64,000 bases of DNA from Brasilonema angustatum HA4187-MV1 (GTDB lineage: Bacteria > Cyanobacteriota > Cyanobacteriia > Cyanobacteriales > Nostocaceae): NCBI GenBank assembly GCA_019359695.1, contig JAHHGV010000012.1, positions 1 through 64,000 of the forward strand, in the 5' to 3' direction. Positions 7,614 to 16,078 of the stretch are shown in pieces. The position numbers and the translations under genes are program-made. Numbering within the stretch: position 1 is the first letter of the stretch; each line of letters begins with the position of its first letter. A model generated the notes under the pieces. That model saw only the letters and a program-made list of their open reading frames with translations. It made no database searches and was not told where the DNA came from.

Positions 7614-8720
7614 CTATTTCTTCGCCCGACACACCCACAACCTCTCCCGCGCCTCTGGATGCATGACAAAATTATCCTGCAGCCAGTCGCAACCCCGCGC
7701 CAGCAAATCATCGAACCCGCTAACCCGCCACACCTTGGCTGTGTTGTCATATGATGCAGTGACAATGCGTTGACCATCCGGGCTAAATGCTGCACTCCTG
7801 ACCTCGGACTGATGCCCTTTTAGCTCAGCAAGCAACTTGCCATTGGTATCCCACACCTTGGCGGTCTTGTCAGATGATGCGGTGACAATGCGTTGACCAT
7901 CCGGGCTAAATGCTGCACTATTGACCCATTTCTGATGCCCTGTGAGATCAGCCAGCAACTTGTCTTTGGTATCCCACACCTTGGCGGTGTTGTCAGCTGA
8001 TGCAGTGACAATGCGTAGACCATCCGGGCTAAATCCTGCACTTGTGACATAGTTCTGATGTCCTTTTTGTTCAGCCAGCAACTTGCCATTGGTATCCCAC
8101 ACCTTGGCGGTGTTGTCAGCTGATGCAGTGACAATGCGTAGACCATCCGGGCTAAATCCTGCACTTACGACCTCTTTGTGATGCCCTTTGTTCGCTTCGC
8201 GTTGGGCAGGAAGGGTAGCAAGCAGCTTACCAGTTGTATCACACACCTTGGCTGTGCCGTCAAGTGATGCAGTGACAATGCGTTAACCATCCGGGCTAAA
8301 TCCTGCACTTATGACTCACCTCTGATGCCGTTTGTTCGCTTCGCGTTGGGCAGGAAGGGTAGCAAGCAGGTTACCATTTGTATCCCACACCTTGGCTGTC
8401 TTGTCCCAAGATCCAGTGACAATGCGTTGACCATCCGGGCTAAATCCTGCACTTGTGACATCGTTCTGTGCTACTGGAGTCGAATCAATTCTAATAATCA
8501 CATTCACAATTCTAATAATCACACTCACAATCGCAGAACCTATAACTATGCTAGTGGTCGAAGAACTTGTAATCGCACTCACACCTGTGATCACAATCAC
8601 AAAACCTATAAATGTCAAAGTGATAACTGCCCAAGTTAAGGATAACGCTAATATCGTACCGCCAATAAGAATCTGCCGCTCGGCTTTTTGTTGCGCTTTC
8701 TTTAAAGTTTCAATTGATTA
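7614..8720 (-). pseudogene. WD40-repeat protein remnant with in-frame stops
   Basis: Reading leftward from about 8720: ETLKKAQQKAERQ, a hydrophobic membrane-like stretch (about 8660-8490), then six WD40 blades of the type SAGFSPDG-RIVTAS-D-TAKVWDT, and a C-terminal FDDLLARGCDWLQDNF tail normal for cyanobacterial WD40 proteins. Two stop codons interrupt the same frame in the second blade: TGA near 8318 (HQR*VISAGF) and TAA near 8286 (SPDG*RIV). Blades are nearly identical at DNA level, roughly 120-bp units, so they were recently homogenised. The 7614-8246 part could still be translated as a four-to-five-blade fragment. The frame is shifted relative to the kinase/AAA part upstream. Confidence 0.82.
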
Positions 8721-9673
8721 ATATTCAAAGGAATATAAACTTCCTTAGAATGCACAATCACCAATCGTAGTTTTTTCCAAGTTTCTTTATTCTTAGATGT
8801 TTCATGCCAAGCTCTTAGTAAGCCAAAAAATTCTGATGCGACTTGCGGATATTGAAAAACTTGATCCACTTCATCTAAACCTAAAACGATTGGGCTATGA
8901 ATTTCCGAGAGCAAGTATCTTTGAAAGTAGTTTGTACACTTATCCTTGCTACCCAAAACACCTTGCCAATATTCACTTAGCTTATCTTTAAGATTCAACT
9001 CCTGAGCAATGCTGCCACAAAACCACTGCAAGAATTTATCTAGACTGGTGAAAAATTCTGCATCTGCTGCTTGAAAGTTCAAGTATGCAGTTTGACAACC
9101 ATGTTGTGTTCCATGATCAAGAACACGTGTCAAAAGTGAAGTCTTACCCATTTGCCGGGGTGCTTTAATCCGAATCAGCGCACCTGGTTGTAAAATTGTT
9201 TCGTAACAATCTTTTCGCCGTCGCATTAAATTTTGTAACTTAATATCCCGATGGATGACGTTTTGTTGATGAACAAATGCCAAAACTTCCAAGATGTCCT
9301 TCAAAAGTTTAAAGACAACTTGCTCACTTTTGGAACTGCCCGAAATAATTTCTTTTGTTAAGTCATGCCCATCAACGAATTCCTGAACTAAGTAAAATTC
9401 TCCGTTTTCTTCAAAGTGGGCGAACAACTTGGGAATTTGGTTGTGTGCATTGCCTAACCGATATAGAGTTTGTGCTTCTGTCTCGAATAACCTGGTAGCG
9501 ATCGCCAAAACAGCAGGGCTTGAGTCTTTTGGTTTAAGATGTTTGACAACACACTGAGGTTGTCCTGGTAAATCTAAATCACGAGCCAAGTAAGTATCGC
9601 CAAAACCCCCACCCCCCAGACATTGGAATATTTTGTATCGATTACGGAGTGTTACGCCAATTAGATGACTCAT
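8702..9673 (-). pseudogene. Chimeric fragment: Ser/Thr kinase N-half fused to AAA-like ATPase
   Basis: A 323-aa ORF. Residues 1-155 are a Hanks-type kinase start: YKIFQCLGGGGFGDTYLARD, VVKHLK and catalytic loop VIHRDIKLQN. The sequence then jumps, right after NLMRRRKD, into the P-loop region of an AAA-like (STAND-type) ATPase: CYETILQPGALIRIKAPRQM followed by GKTSLL, and later LGLDEVDQVF. DFG and the whole kinase C-lobe are missing, so it cannot be an active kinase. The frame ends at NINQLKL after VIVHSKEVYIPL, where such ATPases normally continue for hundreds of residues, and a frameshift leads to the WD40 remnant. It reads as deletion joins between two paralogous signalling genes. Confidence 0.85.
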
Positions 9674-9722
9674 TTCGTATCTCCTATCTCCTATCTTTTG
9701 GACTGGGTAAGTGGTTAAAAAT

Positions 9723-10646
9723 TCAACGTGCCCACTGCTGCAAGATATAAGCGTAAAAAGCTTCTTTATCTACCTTATCCATAGCAAAAATCTTACGCCC
9801 TCCTGGCACTATTTTGGTACGTCCTTGACTCAAACCTGTGGTGATAATTTCTGTTTCCCACTCTCGCAATTCATAGAATTCTGGATGAGCAAGATAAGCC
9901 GTCGCCAGTACATCCCAGAAATAATAGTCTTGCGGAATAACCAGTGCATAACATTGTCCCGCTAAATCAGATATGGGATGGTGGCGTTGTTTTCCCATTT
10001 TGTAAACAATTTCTGATGTTACAGGTACAGTGTTAGTCAAATCCAAAGGACACATGATAATTTCAATTTGGGTTTGCCACACTCGTGCAGCAGAAATTGG
10101 GTCCCAATACACATTCCATTCTGCGGAACCATCTTGTCCTGGTTCCCAATTTTTTTCCACATTACCACCAACATTCAAAGCACCACCCATCCAAACAATT
10201 CTTTGAATTTTCTCTTCAATCTCTGGTGCTTTGTCGAGTGCAGTTGCTACTGTTGTTAACGGACCAGTAACCATTAACGTAACAGGTTCTGGTGCCTCTT
10301 GTAACACCTTTATCATAAAATCTTGACCAGGTTCTGCAAGCAGTGGTGTGCGAATTGTTTCACTTTGATTGAGAATGGGAAAATGGTCAACAACAAACGA
10401 ATCACGGCGATACAGTCGAGGAAAAGGATTAATACCGCGTACAGTACTTTGGGCAACTCTGATATCAGAACACCCCATTAAGTCTAGAATTTTACGTGTA
10501 GCGCTTACGGCTGGTTCGGCATAGCAATCTGCTGGAGTGACAACAATACCTAGTGGCTGTATGTGATCCATAGTCATCAGCAGCATAGTTGCTAGATAAT
10601 CATCTACACCACCATCGTGATCCATCAAGACAAGTTGTTTAGACAT
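9723..10646 (-). CDS. Nucleoside hydrolase
   Basis: A 307-aa inosine/uridine-preferring nucleoside hydrolase, cleaving the N-glycosidic bond of ribonucleosides to base plus ribose. The N-terminal Ca-binding motif is MDHDGGVDDYLA (canonical DxDxxxDD) and the mid-protein strand VTLMVTGPLTTVATAL is typical; WMGGALNVGGNVEKN follows, and the active-site region ends in DPISAARVW. The start is ATG 10646; longer frames run into the divergent gene. Its start codon and the earliest ATG of the deaminase gene share CATG at 10644-10647. It fits a salvage set with the deaminase and ribokinase to its right. Confidence 0.93.
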   Translation of the reverse strand: MSKQLVLMDHDGGVDDYLATMLLMTMDHIQPLGIVVTPADCYAEPAVSATRKILDLMGCSDIRVAQSTVRGINPFPRLYRRDSFVVDHFPILNQSETIRTPLLAEPGQDFMIKVLQEAPEPVTLMVTGPLTTVATALDKAPEIEEKIQRIVWMGGALNVGGNVEKNWEPGQDGSAEWNVYWDPISAARVWQTQIEIIMCPLDLTNTVPVTSEIVYKMGKQRHHPISDLAGQCYALVIPQDYYFWDVLATAYLAHPEFYELREWETEIITTGLSQGRTKIVPGGRKIFAMDKVDKEAFYAYILQQWAR

Positions 10647-10659
10647 GGAGAATAAAAAA

Positions 10660-11103
10660 ATGAATGAAAAAATGGATGAGTTTATGGAAGCTGCGATCGC
10701 ACAAGCAAAACAAGGCAGACAAGAAGGCGGAATTCCCATCGGTTCCATTCTCGTCAAGGATGACAAGATTCTCGGCAAAGGACACAACAAACGTGTGCAA
10801 GATGGCGATCCAGTCACCCACGCCGAAATCGATTGCCTTCGCAATGCTGGTAGAATCGGCAGTTATAGGGGTACAACACTCTATTCAACCTTAATGCCAT
10901 GTTATCTGTGCGCTGGGGCGGTTGTACAATTTGGCATTAAAAAAGTCATAGCTGGAGAATCAAAAACTTTTCCAGGCGCTAAAGAATTTATGGTATCCCA
11001 CGGTGTGGAAGTGATTGACCTCAATCTTGATGAGTGCGAACAAATGATGAGCGAATTTATTGAAGAGAAACCTGAGTTATGGAACGAGGATATTGGTAAG
11101 TAA
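10660..11103 (+). CDS. Cytosine deaminase, yeast FCY1-like
   Basis: Zinc-dependent deaminase of the CDA fold, probably cytosine to uracil. Zinc and catalytic residues: HAE in PVTHAEIDCL, and PCYLC in STLMPCYLCAG. The C-terminus (MSEFIEEKPELWNEDIG) matches the yeast FCY1 ending in pattern (FI-E-P--W-EDIG), so it is closer to FCY1 than to guanine deaminase or TadA. The start at 10660 is preferred because GGAG at 10647-10650 is 9 nt upstream; ATG 10645 and 10672 are alternatives. It is transcribed divergently from nucleoside hydrolase and convergently with ribokinase. Confidence 0.9.
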   Translation: MNEKMDEFMEAAIAQAKQGRQEGGIPIGSILVKDDKILGKGHNKRVQDGDPVTHAEIDCLRNAGRIGSYRGTTLYSTLMPCYLCAGAVVQFGIKKVIAGESKTFPGAKEFMVSHGVEVIDLNLDECEQMMSEFIEEKPELWNEDIGK

Positions 11104-11106
11104 TTG

Positions 11107-12051
11107 TTAGTGGTTAATTGTTCTACTAACCACTCCTCTTTCTTTGAGAAACGCATCAAACGTCATCCTATCTGCAAGCGAAGGTTGCGCCCCTAGTTTG
11201 GTTGCAGCCAAAGCACCAGCGGCTGCACCCCAAACCACCGCTTGACGCAAAGAAAGTCCCTCACAAAGCGCCGCAGCCAAACCGCCATTAAAGGCATCTC
11301 CCGCAGCAGTTGTGTCAACCGTATGAACTGGAAACGCAGGTATAAAAAAGGTGTCTTCTGGAGTGGAACAAACAACGCCTTTGGCACCGAGTTTCACAAT
11401 GACATTTTTCACACCTCGTTCCTGTAAAACTTTCCCTGCCTTAATTGCCGACTCTTCTCCATCCACAGAAAAACCTACCAGTCCTCCTGCTTCCACCTCA
11501 TTTGGTGTGATAATGTCTACCAAGGAGTAAAGTTCATCTGGTATATCCTTCTGCGCTGGTGCTGGGTCGAGAATAACTGTCACTCCAGCTTTTCGTCCAG
11601 CTTTGGCAGCCCAGACAACCGCAGGCATAGGAATTTCTAATTGTAAAAGTAAAGCCTTAACTCTTGGTAATAAATGTGATAATCTTTCCACATCTTCCTG
11701 ATTAACGCGCCCATTAGCACCAGGAATGACAATAATTTGATTTTCACCCTTGACATCTACAGTGATCATGGCAACACCAGAACTCACAGTTTCATCTACA
11801 AACACATTATTTGTTTGGACACCCGATGCTTGGAGACTGTTGACAAGTTCTGTACCAAAACTGTCTGCACCTATCCGTCCTACTATGTGAGTAGGAATTC
11901 CTAGTCGTGCTGATGCGACTCCTTGATTGGCACCTTTACCGCCTGGTACTTTGAAAAAATCGTGTCCCAGCAGCGTTTCACCTGCAACTAGTAAGCGGGG
12001 TACTGTTGCAACCAGATCTATGTTGATACTGCCAAAGACGATAATGCTCAT
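11107..12051 (-). CDS. rbsK: Ribokinase
   Basis: A 314-aa PfkB-family sugar kinase converting ribose to ribose 5-phosphate. N-terminal GSINIDLVATVPRL, substrate motif GGKGANQGVASARLG, and the C-terminal anion-hole signature DTTAAGDAFNGGLAAAL with catalytic Asp in AAGDAF. The start is ATG 12051 (MSIIVFGSINID); the frame upstream is repeat DNA. It stops 4 bp after the convergent deaminase gene. Together, nucleoside hydrolase releases ribose and base, deaminase converts cytosine, and this enzyme traps ribose, so the three support pyrimidine salvage. Confidence 0.93.
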   Translation of the reverse strand: MSIIVFGSINIDLVATVPRLLVAGETLLGHDFFKVPGGKGANQGVASARLGIPTHIVGRIGADSFGTELVNSLQASGVQTNNVFVDETVSSGVAMITVDVKGENQIIVIPGANGRVNQEDVERLSHLLPRVKALLLQLEIPMPAVVWAAKAGRKAGVTVILDPAPAQKDIPDELYSLVDIITPNEVEAGGLVGFSVDGEESAIKAGKVLQERGVKNVIVKLGAKGVVCSTPEDTFFIPAFPVHTVDTTAAGDAFNGGLAAALCEGLSLRQAVVWGAAAGALAATKLGAQPSLADRMTFDAFLKERGVVSRTINH

Positions 12052-12081
12052 AATTTGACAAAGTGGTGCTGCACTATATTC

Positions 12082-12173
12082 AGGACTTACGCAAGGGAAA
12101 CGTAGTTGCACCCGTTGCGACGTTAGGAAGCAATCTCACAGTCTTGTTCTTTCGTAACTCGTGCGTAAGTCCT
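12082..12173. mobile_element. MITE-like 92-bp element
   Basis: Perfect 12-bp terminal inverted repeats, AGGACTTACGCA at 12082-12093 and TGCGTAAGTCCT at 12162-12173, enclose 68 bp with no ORF. The ends resemble those of non-autonomous elements common in filamentous cyanobacteria, which depend on a transposase elsewhere. It sits directly upstream of the ribokinase start. No flanking target duplication was checked. Confidence 0.75.
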
Positions 12174-12225
12174 AATATTATCTCGCGTTCAGGGGTCAAC
12201 TCAATTTATGAAAACCCACATAAAT

Positions 12226-12298
12226 AAAAAAAACACTGGAGAATTAGGATACTCCAGTGCTTGAAGGCAACAACTCTTACTCAGAATTAGAATGCCCA
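12226..12298 (-). ncRNA. Candidate small RNA, tandem unit 2
   Basis: Read leftward, a conserved start block TGGGCATTCTAATTC (12284-12298) is followed by about 24 variable bases, an 8-bp hairpin CACTGGAG/CTCCAGTG (12234-12259) and eight T, a textbook intrinsic terminator. A perfect -10 box TATACT (12303-12308, minus strand) lies about 7 nt before the block, predicting a transcript of about 70 nt. The layout recalls tandem sRNAs such as NsiR1 of heterocystous cyanobacteria, but I do not recall that sequence well enough to claim identity. Confidence 0.6.
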
Positions 12299-12302
12299 GC
12301 AC

Positions 12303-12308
12303 AGTATA
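12303..12308 (-). promoter_or_regulatory. -10 box for candidate sRNA unit 2
   Basis: The minus strand reads TATACT here, a consensus -10 hexamer. No clear -35 is seen 17 bp upstream. The predicted start is about 7 nt downstream, at the conserved GGGCATTC block. Confidence 0.45.
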
Positions 12309-12328
12309 AATGAAATTAAAGAAAGAAC

Positions 12329-12401
12329 AAAAAAGCACTGGGTACGGATAAACCCCAGTGCTTGAGCACGACTTACTATCAATCCAGAATTAGAATGCCC
12401 A
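12329..12401 (-). ncRNA. Candidate small RNA, tandem unit 1
   Basis: Same architecture as the neighbouring unit: the block TGGGCATTCTAATTCTG (end 12401), a variable middle, then hairpin AGCACTGGG/CCCAGTGCT (12334-12362) and six T. The stem sequence differs from unit 2 but pairing is conserved, which suggests selection on structure. A weaker -10 (ATTGTA near 12402-12407) precedes it. It could instead act as the terminator of the hydrolase gene 12526-13599, but duplication of the whole unit argues for independent RNAs. Confidence 0.55.
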
Positions 12402-12525
12402 TACAATCGGTGCAGAAGTATTTAGAAGTCAGTGATTAGCAGGTGTTAGGAGCGGCTGCAACGCTGGCTATGTTGTCTGCTGTTAATGAAAATGTCAATA
12501 AAATATTTGTTGCTTAATGATACTG

Positions 12526-13599
12526 CTATTTCCATTGTCTTGCGTCCCTATGTGGTTTGAGTTTCTTTAGTCCCAACACAGCACTACTAGCACTTAGTAT
12601 CACCAAACCCCATGTATAAGATGGTTCAGGAACAGGTTTCACTTGACTAATCACGCTCACGTTTGGATCTAGAGCATCACCTGTGGAATACACATAATCA
12701 AAAGCAGTTTTGTCATCAAGAATACTGGCACGCAAAAAGAATCCACTCCAACGGGCAACAGTTTCCACTGCTACATCTTGAGGGATAGTTGGTATGTTAG
12801 GATCTGGTATTGGACCAGTAGGGTTATTAGTATTGGTGATCCCATAGTGGTTAGCACCCAAAATACTAATCAACGCTTTAGGGGGGTTCTGGATCTGCTC
12901 GTAAGTTTTTTCAGCGTTAATTGGAAGAGCTCTGCTATCACGAGTTCCCTCCAATAAGGCAACAGGAATTCCTGAATTATTAATAGGAAAAAACACTCCA
13001 TTTTGATCACGGAGGTTTGCACCAAAAAACGCTCCTGCTAGAAGTTCATTTGGTCGGTTGAAGGAACCTTCACATTGAATAGGGGAAAGGCAGAGATTTG
13101 CAACGGCAGATAACCCGACTGCACCTCCAGCGGAGTGACCGAGTAAGCCTAGTTTTTGTGTATTAACAATACCAGCAACAGGTGAAGCAGAATTAGAATT
13201 TTCTGTTTTCATCTGTACAAGAACAGCATCGATTTGTGAAGTTTCTGGTAGCAGTCCCGTGAATCCGTACTGGGGAAGAGATCTTGGGTGATTGGGTACA
13301 ACCACTACAAATCCGTAGCGAGCTACTGTACTGGCATATTCTGAGTAATCTGATTTATCGACATTTGCACCTTGCAATAACAGTGCAACAGGAAAGGAGT
13401 AGTTGCCAGTTTTCAGGTTCGATGGGTTGGGATAGTATATATCAGCTATGTCATTATTAGCGGAGATTGTCGTACTGTAGCGAGCCGCATCATTAAATAG
13501 AGGTGCATCATTAAAAGTTGCAGCCGCTGCTACTTTCGCTGTACCGCAGAATATCAATGCTGCACCAGCAGTCACTGACAAAGCTTTGATGGTAACCAA
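12526..13599 (-). CDS. Exported chlorophyllase-like alpha/beta hydrolase with PEP-CTERM anchor
   Basis: A 357-aa secreted hydrolase. The signal peptide is at about 1-27 (ALSVTAGAALIFCG...VAAAA). The hydrolase core contains ALLLQGANVDKSDYSEYAS and nucleophile Ser156 in LGLLGHSAGGAVG; YGITN near 290 carries a likely catalytic His in ANHYG. The C-terminus is a PEP-CTERM tail: VPEPSYTWG, hydrophobic helix, then basic KKLKPH, recognised by an exosortase-type system. The fold resembles chlorophyllase/dienelactone hydrolase; substrate unknown. The tandem RNA units lie just downstream. Confidence 0.85.
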   Translation of the reverse strand: MVTIKALSVTAGAALIFCGTAKVAAAATFNDAPLFNDAARYSTTISANNDIADIYYPNPSNLKTGNYSFPVALLLQGANVDKSDYSEYASTVARYGFVVVVPNHPRSLPQYGFTGLLPETSQIDAVLVQMKTENSNSASPVAGIVNTQKLGLLGHSAGGAVGLSAVANLCLSPIQCEGSFNRPNELLAGAFFGANLRDQNGVFFPINNSGIPVALLEGTRDSRALPINAEKTYEQIQNPPKALISILGANHYGITNTNNPTGPIPDPNIPTIPQDVAVETVARWSGFFLRASILDDKTAFDYVYSTGDALDPNVSVISQVKPVPEPSYTWGLVILSASSAVLGLKKLKPHRDARQWK

Positions 13600-13687
13600 A
13601 GAAACTACTCCTTCTCTAAATACACTTATACATATTAGTTGTGATAATATCTGATAGCGCAGTTAGAAACAACTGTTATTTCAGAGA

Positions 13688-14245
13688 TTACAAATGTCGA
13701 ATGACTCTACAGGGATTGCCAGCAGCAACAACATTTGCAGGTATATCTTTGACAACAACACTACCAGCACCAATAGTAGTATTGTCGCCAATTGTCACAC
13801 CAGGACAAATAATAGCACCGCCACCAATCCAGACATTATTACCGATTCTAATTGGCGCAGCCAGTTCTTTAGCAGAAAGACGATTATCTGGGTCTGTTGG
13901 GTGATATGCCGTGTAAATTTGAACATAGGGAGCACACAACACGTTGTCCCCAATATGAACTGTATTACAGTCTAGAATCACACAGCCAAAATTCATATAG
14001 AATCTATCACCTGCATAAATATTTTTACCATAATCACACTGAAATGGTGGCATAATATTAATATTTTGTCCAACTCGACCAAATAATTCCTGTAAGATTT
14101 GCGATCGCTCCTCCAGTTGTTCTTCGGTTGTAGAGTTATACTTTCTCAATAGACGAAGTGCGAAGTTTCTTCCAGCAATCAATTCTAAGTCGGAAGCAAG
14201 ATACAATTCGCCTGCCAGCATTTTCTGTTTCTCTGTTTTTTCCAT
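13688..14245 (-). CDS. maa: Maltose/galactoside O-acetyltransferase family
   Basis: A 185-aa left-handed beta-helix acetyltransferase using acetyl-CoA to acetylate a sugar. The N-terminal Mac domain is EKQKMLAGELYLASDLELI. Hexapeptide turns (IHIGDNVLCAP, IRIGNNVWIGGGAIICPGV, IGDNTTIGAGSVV) form the helix and His in YTAYHP is the catalytic base. The ending NPCRVIRHL is usual for Maa/NodL. Length matches Maa. It is separate from the hydrolase gene downstream by about 90 bp; no pathway neighbours. Confidence 0.9.
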   Translation of the reverse strand: MEKTEKQKMLAGELYLASDLELIAGRNFALRLLRKYNSTTEEQLEERSQILQELFGRVGQNINIMPPFQCDYGKNIYAGDRFYMNFGCVILDCNTVHIGDNVLCAPYVQIYTAYHPTDPDNRLSAKELAAPIRIGNNVWIGGGAIICPGVTIGDNTTIGAGSVVVKDIPANVVAAGNPCRVIRHL

Positions 14246-14755
14246 AAGGTAACTTATTTTTATTTGGGGCTATGACCTAACTATGCAGGAGTGCAGGGGA
14301 GATAAGAAGCACAGGGGTGAAAAGAGTATTGTTCAATAACTCTTCCCCCCTTGCCCCTGCTTGTTTTATCCCCGCCCTTGACGACTGGTGTGCCAAGCAC
14401 GCGCCTGAGTGAAAGAGTAAGTATGAACTGCAAGTTGACTCCAGAATTGGTATTAGTCAAATTCAGAATTTGAGCGTTAGTATGACTAGCCTAGAATTGC
14501 TAAACACTATATGGGACTCGTATTTGATTTTTGACAAAGCTAGGTACACTTTTATTGCTTCTTAAGCGTTAAGCGTCTCTACTTTGTAATTCACCCAATC
14601 AAACCGGATTCCTATAAATCAAATACGTGACTAACTGTATATTGTTTCTTTTCACTATTAACGATAAATCTTAGACCATATCTCTACTTTTATAAAAACT
14701 AAGACTGATTTCTTCTGTTTATACATAGGTACTGTCGGTCACATATTTGTACTAA
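14246..14755. other. Intergenic region with MITE-like inverted repeat
   Basis: About 510 bp without a gene. Positions 14519-14627 are bounded by perfect 12-bp inverted repeats (CGTATTTGATTT and AAATCAAATACG), a 109-bp MITE-like unit. A purine/pyrimidine-rich patch at 14285-14360 resembles the GGGGCAGGG repeat family. Nothing else recognised. Confidence 0.65.
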
Positions 14756-16078
14756 CTATTGTTTGACAGGTCTATTCATCTGGTATAATTTATGATAATT
14801 AAATATAACATAACGAGCTTTTCCCTGTTGCTTTGCATTATACATTGCTATATCAGCATCCCGCAGCAAGTTTTCTGGCTGTTCATAATGAGAACTGCTT
14901 AGAGCAATACCAATGCTAGCTGAAATTAATATTTTCTCTTCTTGTATGTAAACTGGTAATTTTAAGGTTTCTTGAATACGCTGAGCAACATTTATCGTAT
15001 CAGAGATATCTTTCATATCTTCGATGAGAATCGCAAACTCATCACCACCAAATCGCGCTACTGTATCGGCACTGCGTAAGCATGATTCTAAACGTCGAGC
15101 AATCTCTATCAAGAAATTATCACCCGCACTATGCCCAAAACTATCGTTGATTCCTTTAAAGCCATCCACATCTAAAAACAAGACAGCATAGCTGTCGTTG
15201 TTCCGTCTTTTTCGACGCTCAAACACTTGGCTTAGTCTCTCCAAAAATAAAACTCTATTAGGTAGTCCTGTTAGCGGATCATAGAAAGCATTCCGTACAA
15301 GTTGTGCTTCTGTTTGTTTGCGTTGAGTTATGTCTTGAAAAACGACAACTGCACCAATAAGACTACCATCATCATCGCGGATGGGTGCAATATTTCCCCC
15401 AATTTGGATTTCGGTATGATCTTTAGCAATTAATGTTAAAGTTTCTGGTAAATTCAAAACGACACCCGTCTGTATGACTTGTGTAGCTAAATTTTTGGTC
15501 AAAACTCCTGTATCTTTGTCAACTAAACTTAATATTTCTGCTAAATTTTTAGTAACGGCTTCTTCTTGTTTCCATCCTGTCAGTTCTTCTGCTATTGGAT
15601 TCATCAGATGAATACAACCACAAATATCTGTGATCATCACTGCACAACCCATGCTTTTAAGAATTGCCATAAACTTTTGCTGTTGTGCTTGCACTTTTTT
15701 TTTCGTTTGATGCTTGTAAACAGCCATTTCTATAGCAATATGTAGGTCTTGTTCAGCGACTGGTTCAGTAATGTAGTTAAAAGGTTCTTTTAGTTTTTTT
15801 TCTATTTTTTTTGTTATGGAATATCTTTCGGTTAAATATAAAACTGGCACTTGAAAATCCTTCATAATAACATCAGCGAATTGAACGCTATTATTCTTTG
15901 AATCTAAAAGAATATTAAATAATACTAAACTTGGATTAATTTCTTCCATTTTTTTGATTGCATCCTCTCCAAATTCAGTTATTTCGTAAACAAAGTGACC
16001 TAACCTTTGCAATATATTCTTAATATCTAATGCCTTTTTTTTTTCATCTTCGATAACTAAGATTTTCAGACGAGACAT
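14756..16078 (-). CDS. Diguanylate cyclase with degenerate receiver and PAS
   Basis: A 440-aa c-di-GMP synthase. The N-terminal receiver keeps VIEDEKKK but the phospho-acceptor position is Asn55 (LVLFNILLD), and the conserved Lys is Glu104 (YITEPV), so it is unlikely to be phosphorylated. A PAS domain follows (about 135-260, ending in VVVFQDITQRK). GGDEF: FYDPLTGLPNR, LDVDGFKGIND, then RSAD, a product-inhibition I-site placed five residues before the catalytic GGDEFAIL, all intact. The PAS domain is probably the real sensor. Upstream lies a long gene-free stretch. Confidence 0.92.
   Translation of the reverse strand: MSRLKILVIEDEKKKALDIKNILQRLGHFVYEITEFGEDAIKKMEEINPSLVLFNILLDSKNNSVQFADVIMKDFQVPVLYLTERYSITKKIEKKLKEPFNYITEPVAEQDLHIAIEMAVYKHQTKKKVQAQQQKFMAILKSMGCAVMITDICGCIHLMNPIAEELTGWKQEEAVTKNLAEILSLVDKDTGVLTKNLATQVIQTGVVLNLPETLTLIAKDHTEIQIGGNIAPIRDDDGSLIGAVVVFQDITQRKQTEAQLVRNAFYDPLTGLPNRVLFLERLSQVFERRKRRNNDSYAVLFLDVDGFKGINDSFGHSAGDNFLIEIARRLESCLRSADTVARFGGDEFAILIEDMKDISDTINVAQRIQETLKLPVYIQEEKILISASIGIALSSSHYEQPENLLRDADIAMYNAKQQGKARYVIFNYHKLYQMNRPVKQ

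Noticed and set aside
8325-8721. Plus-strand frames over the WD40 region
   Set aside because: Antisense shadows of WD40 blades and the hydrophobic linker.
12226-12401. Identification of the tandem units as NsiR1
   Set aside because: The layout is similar, but I cannot recall the NsiR1 sequence reliably and hetF is not adjacent.
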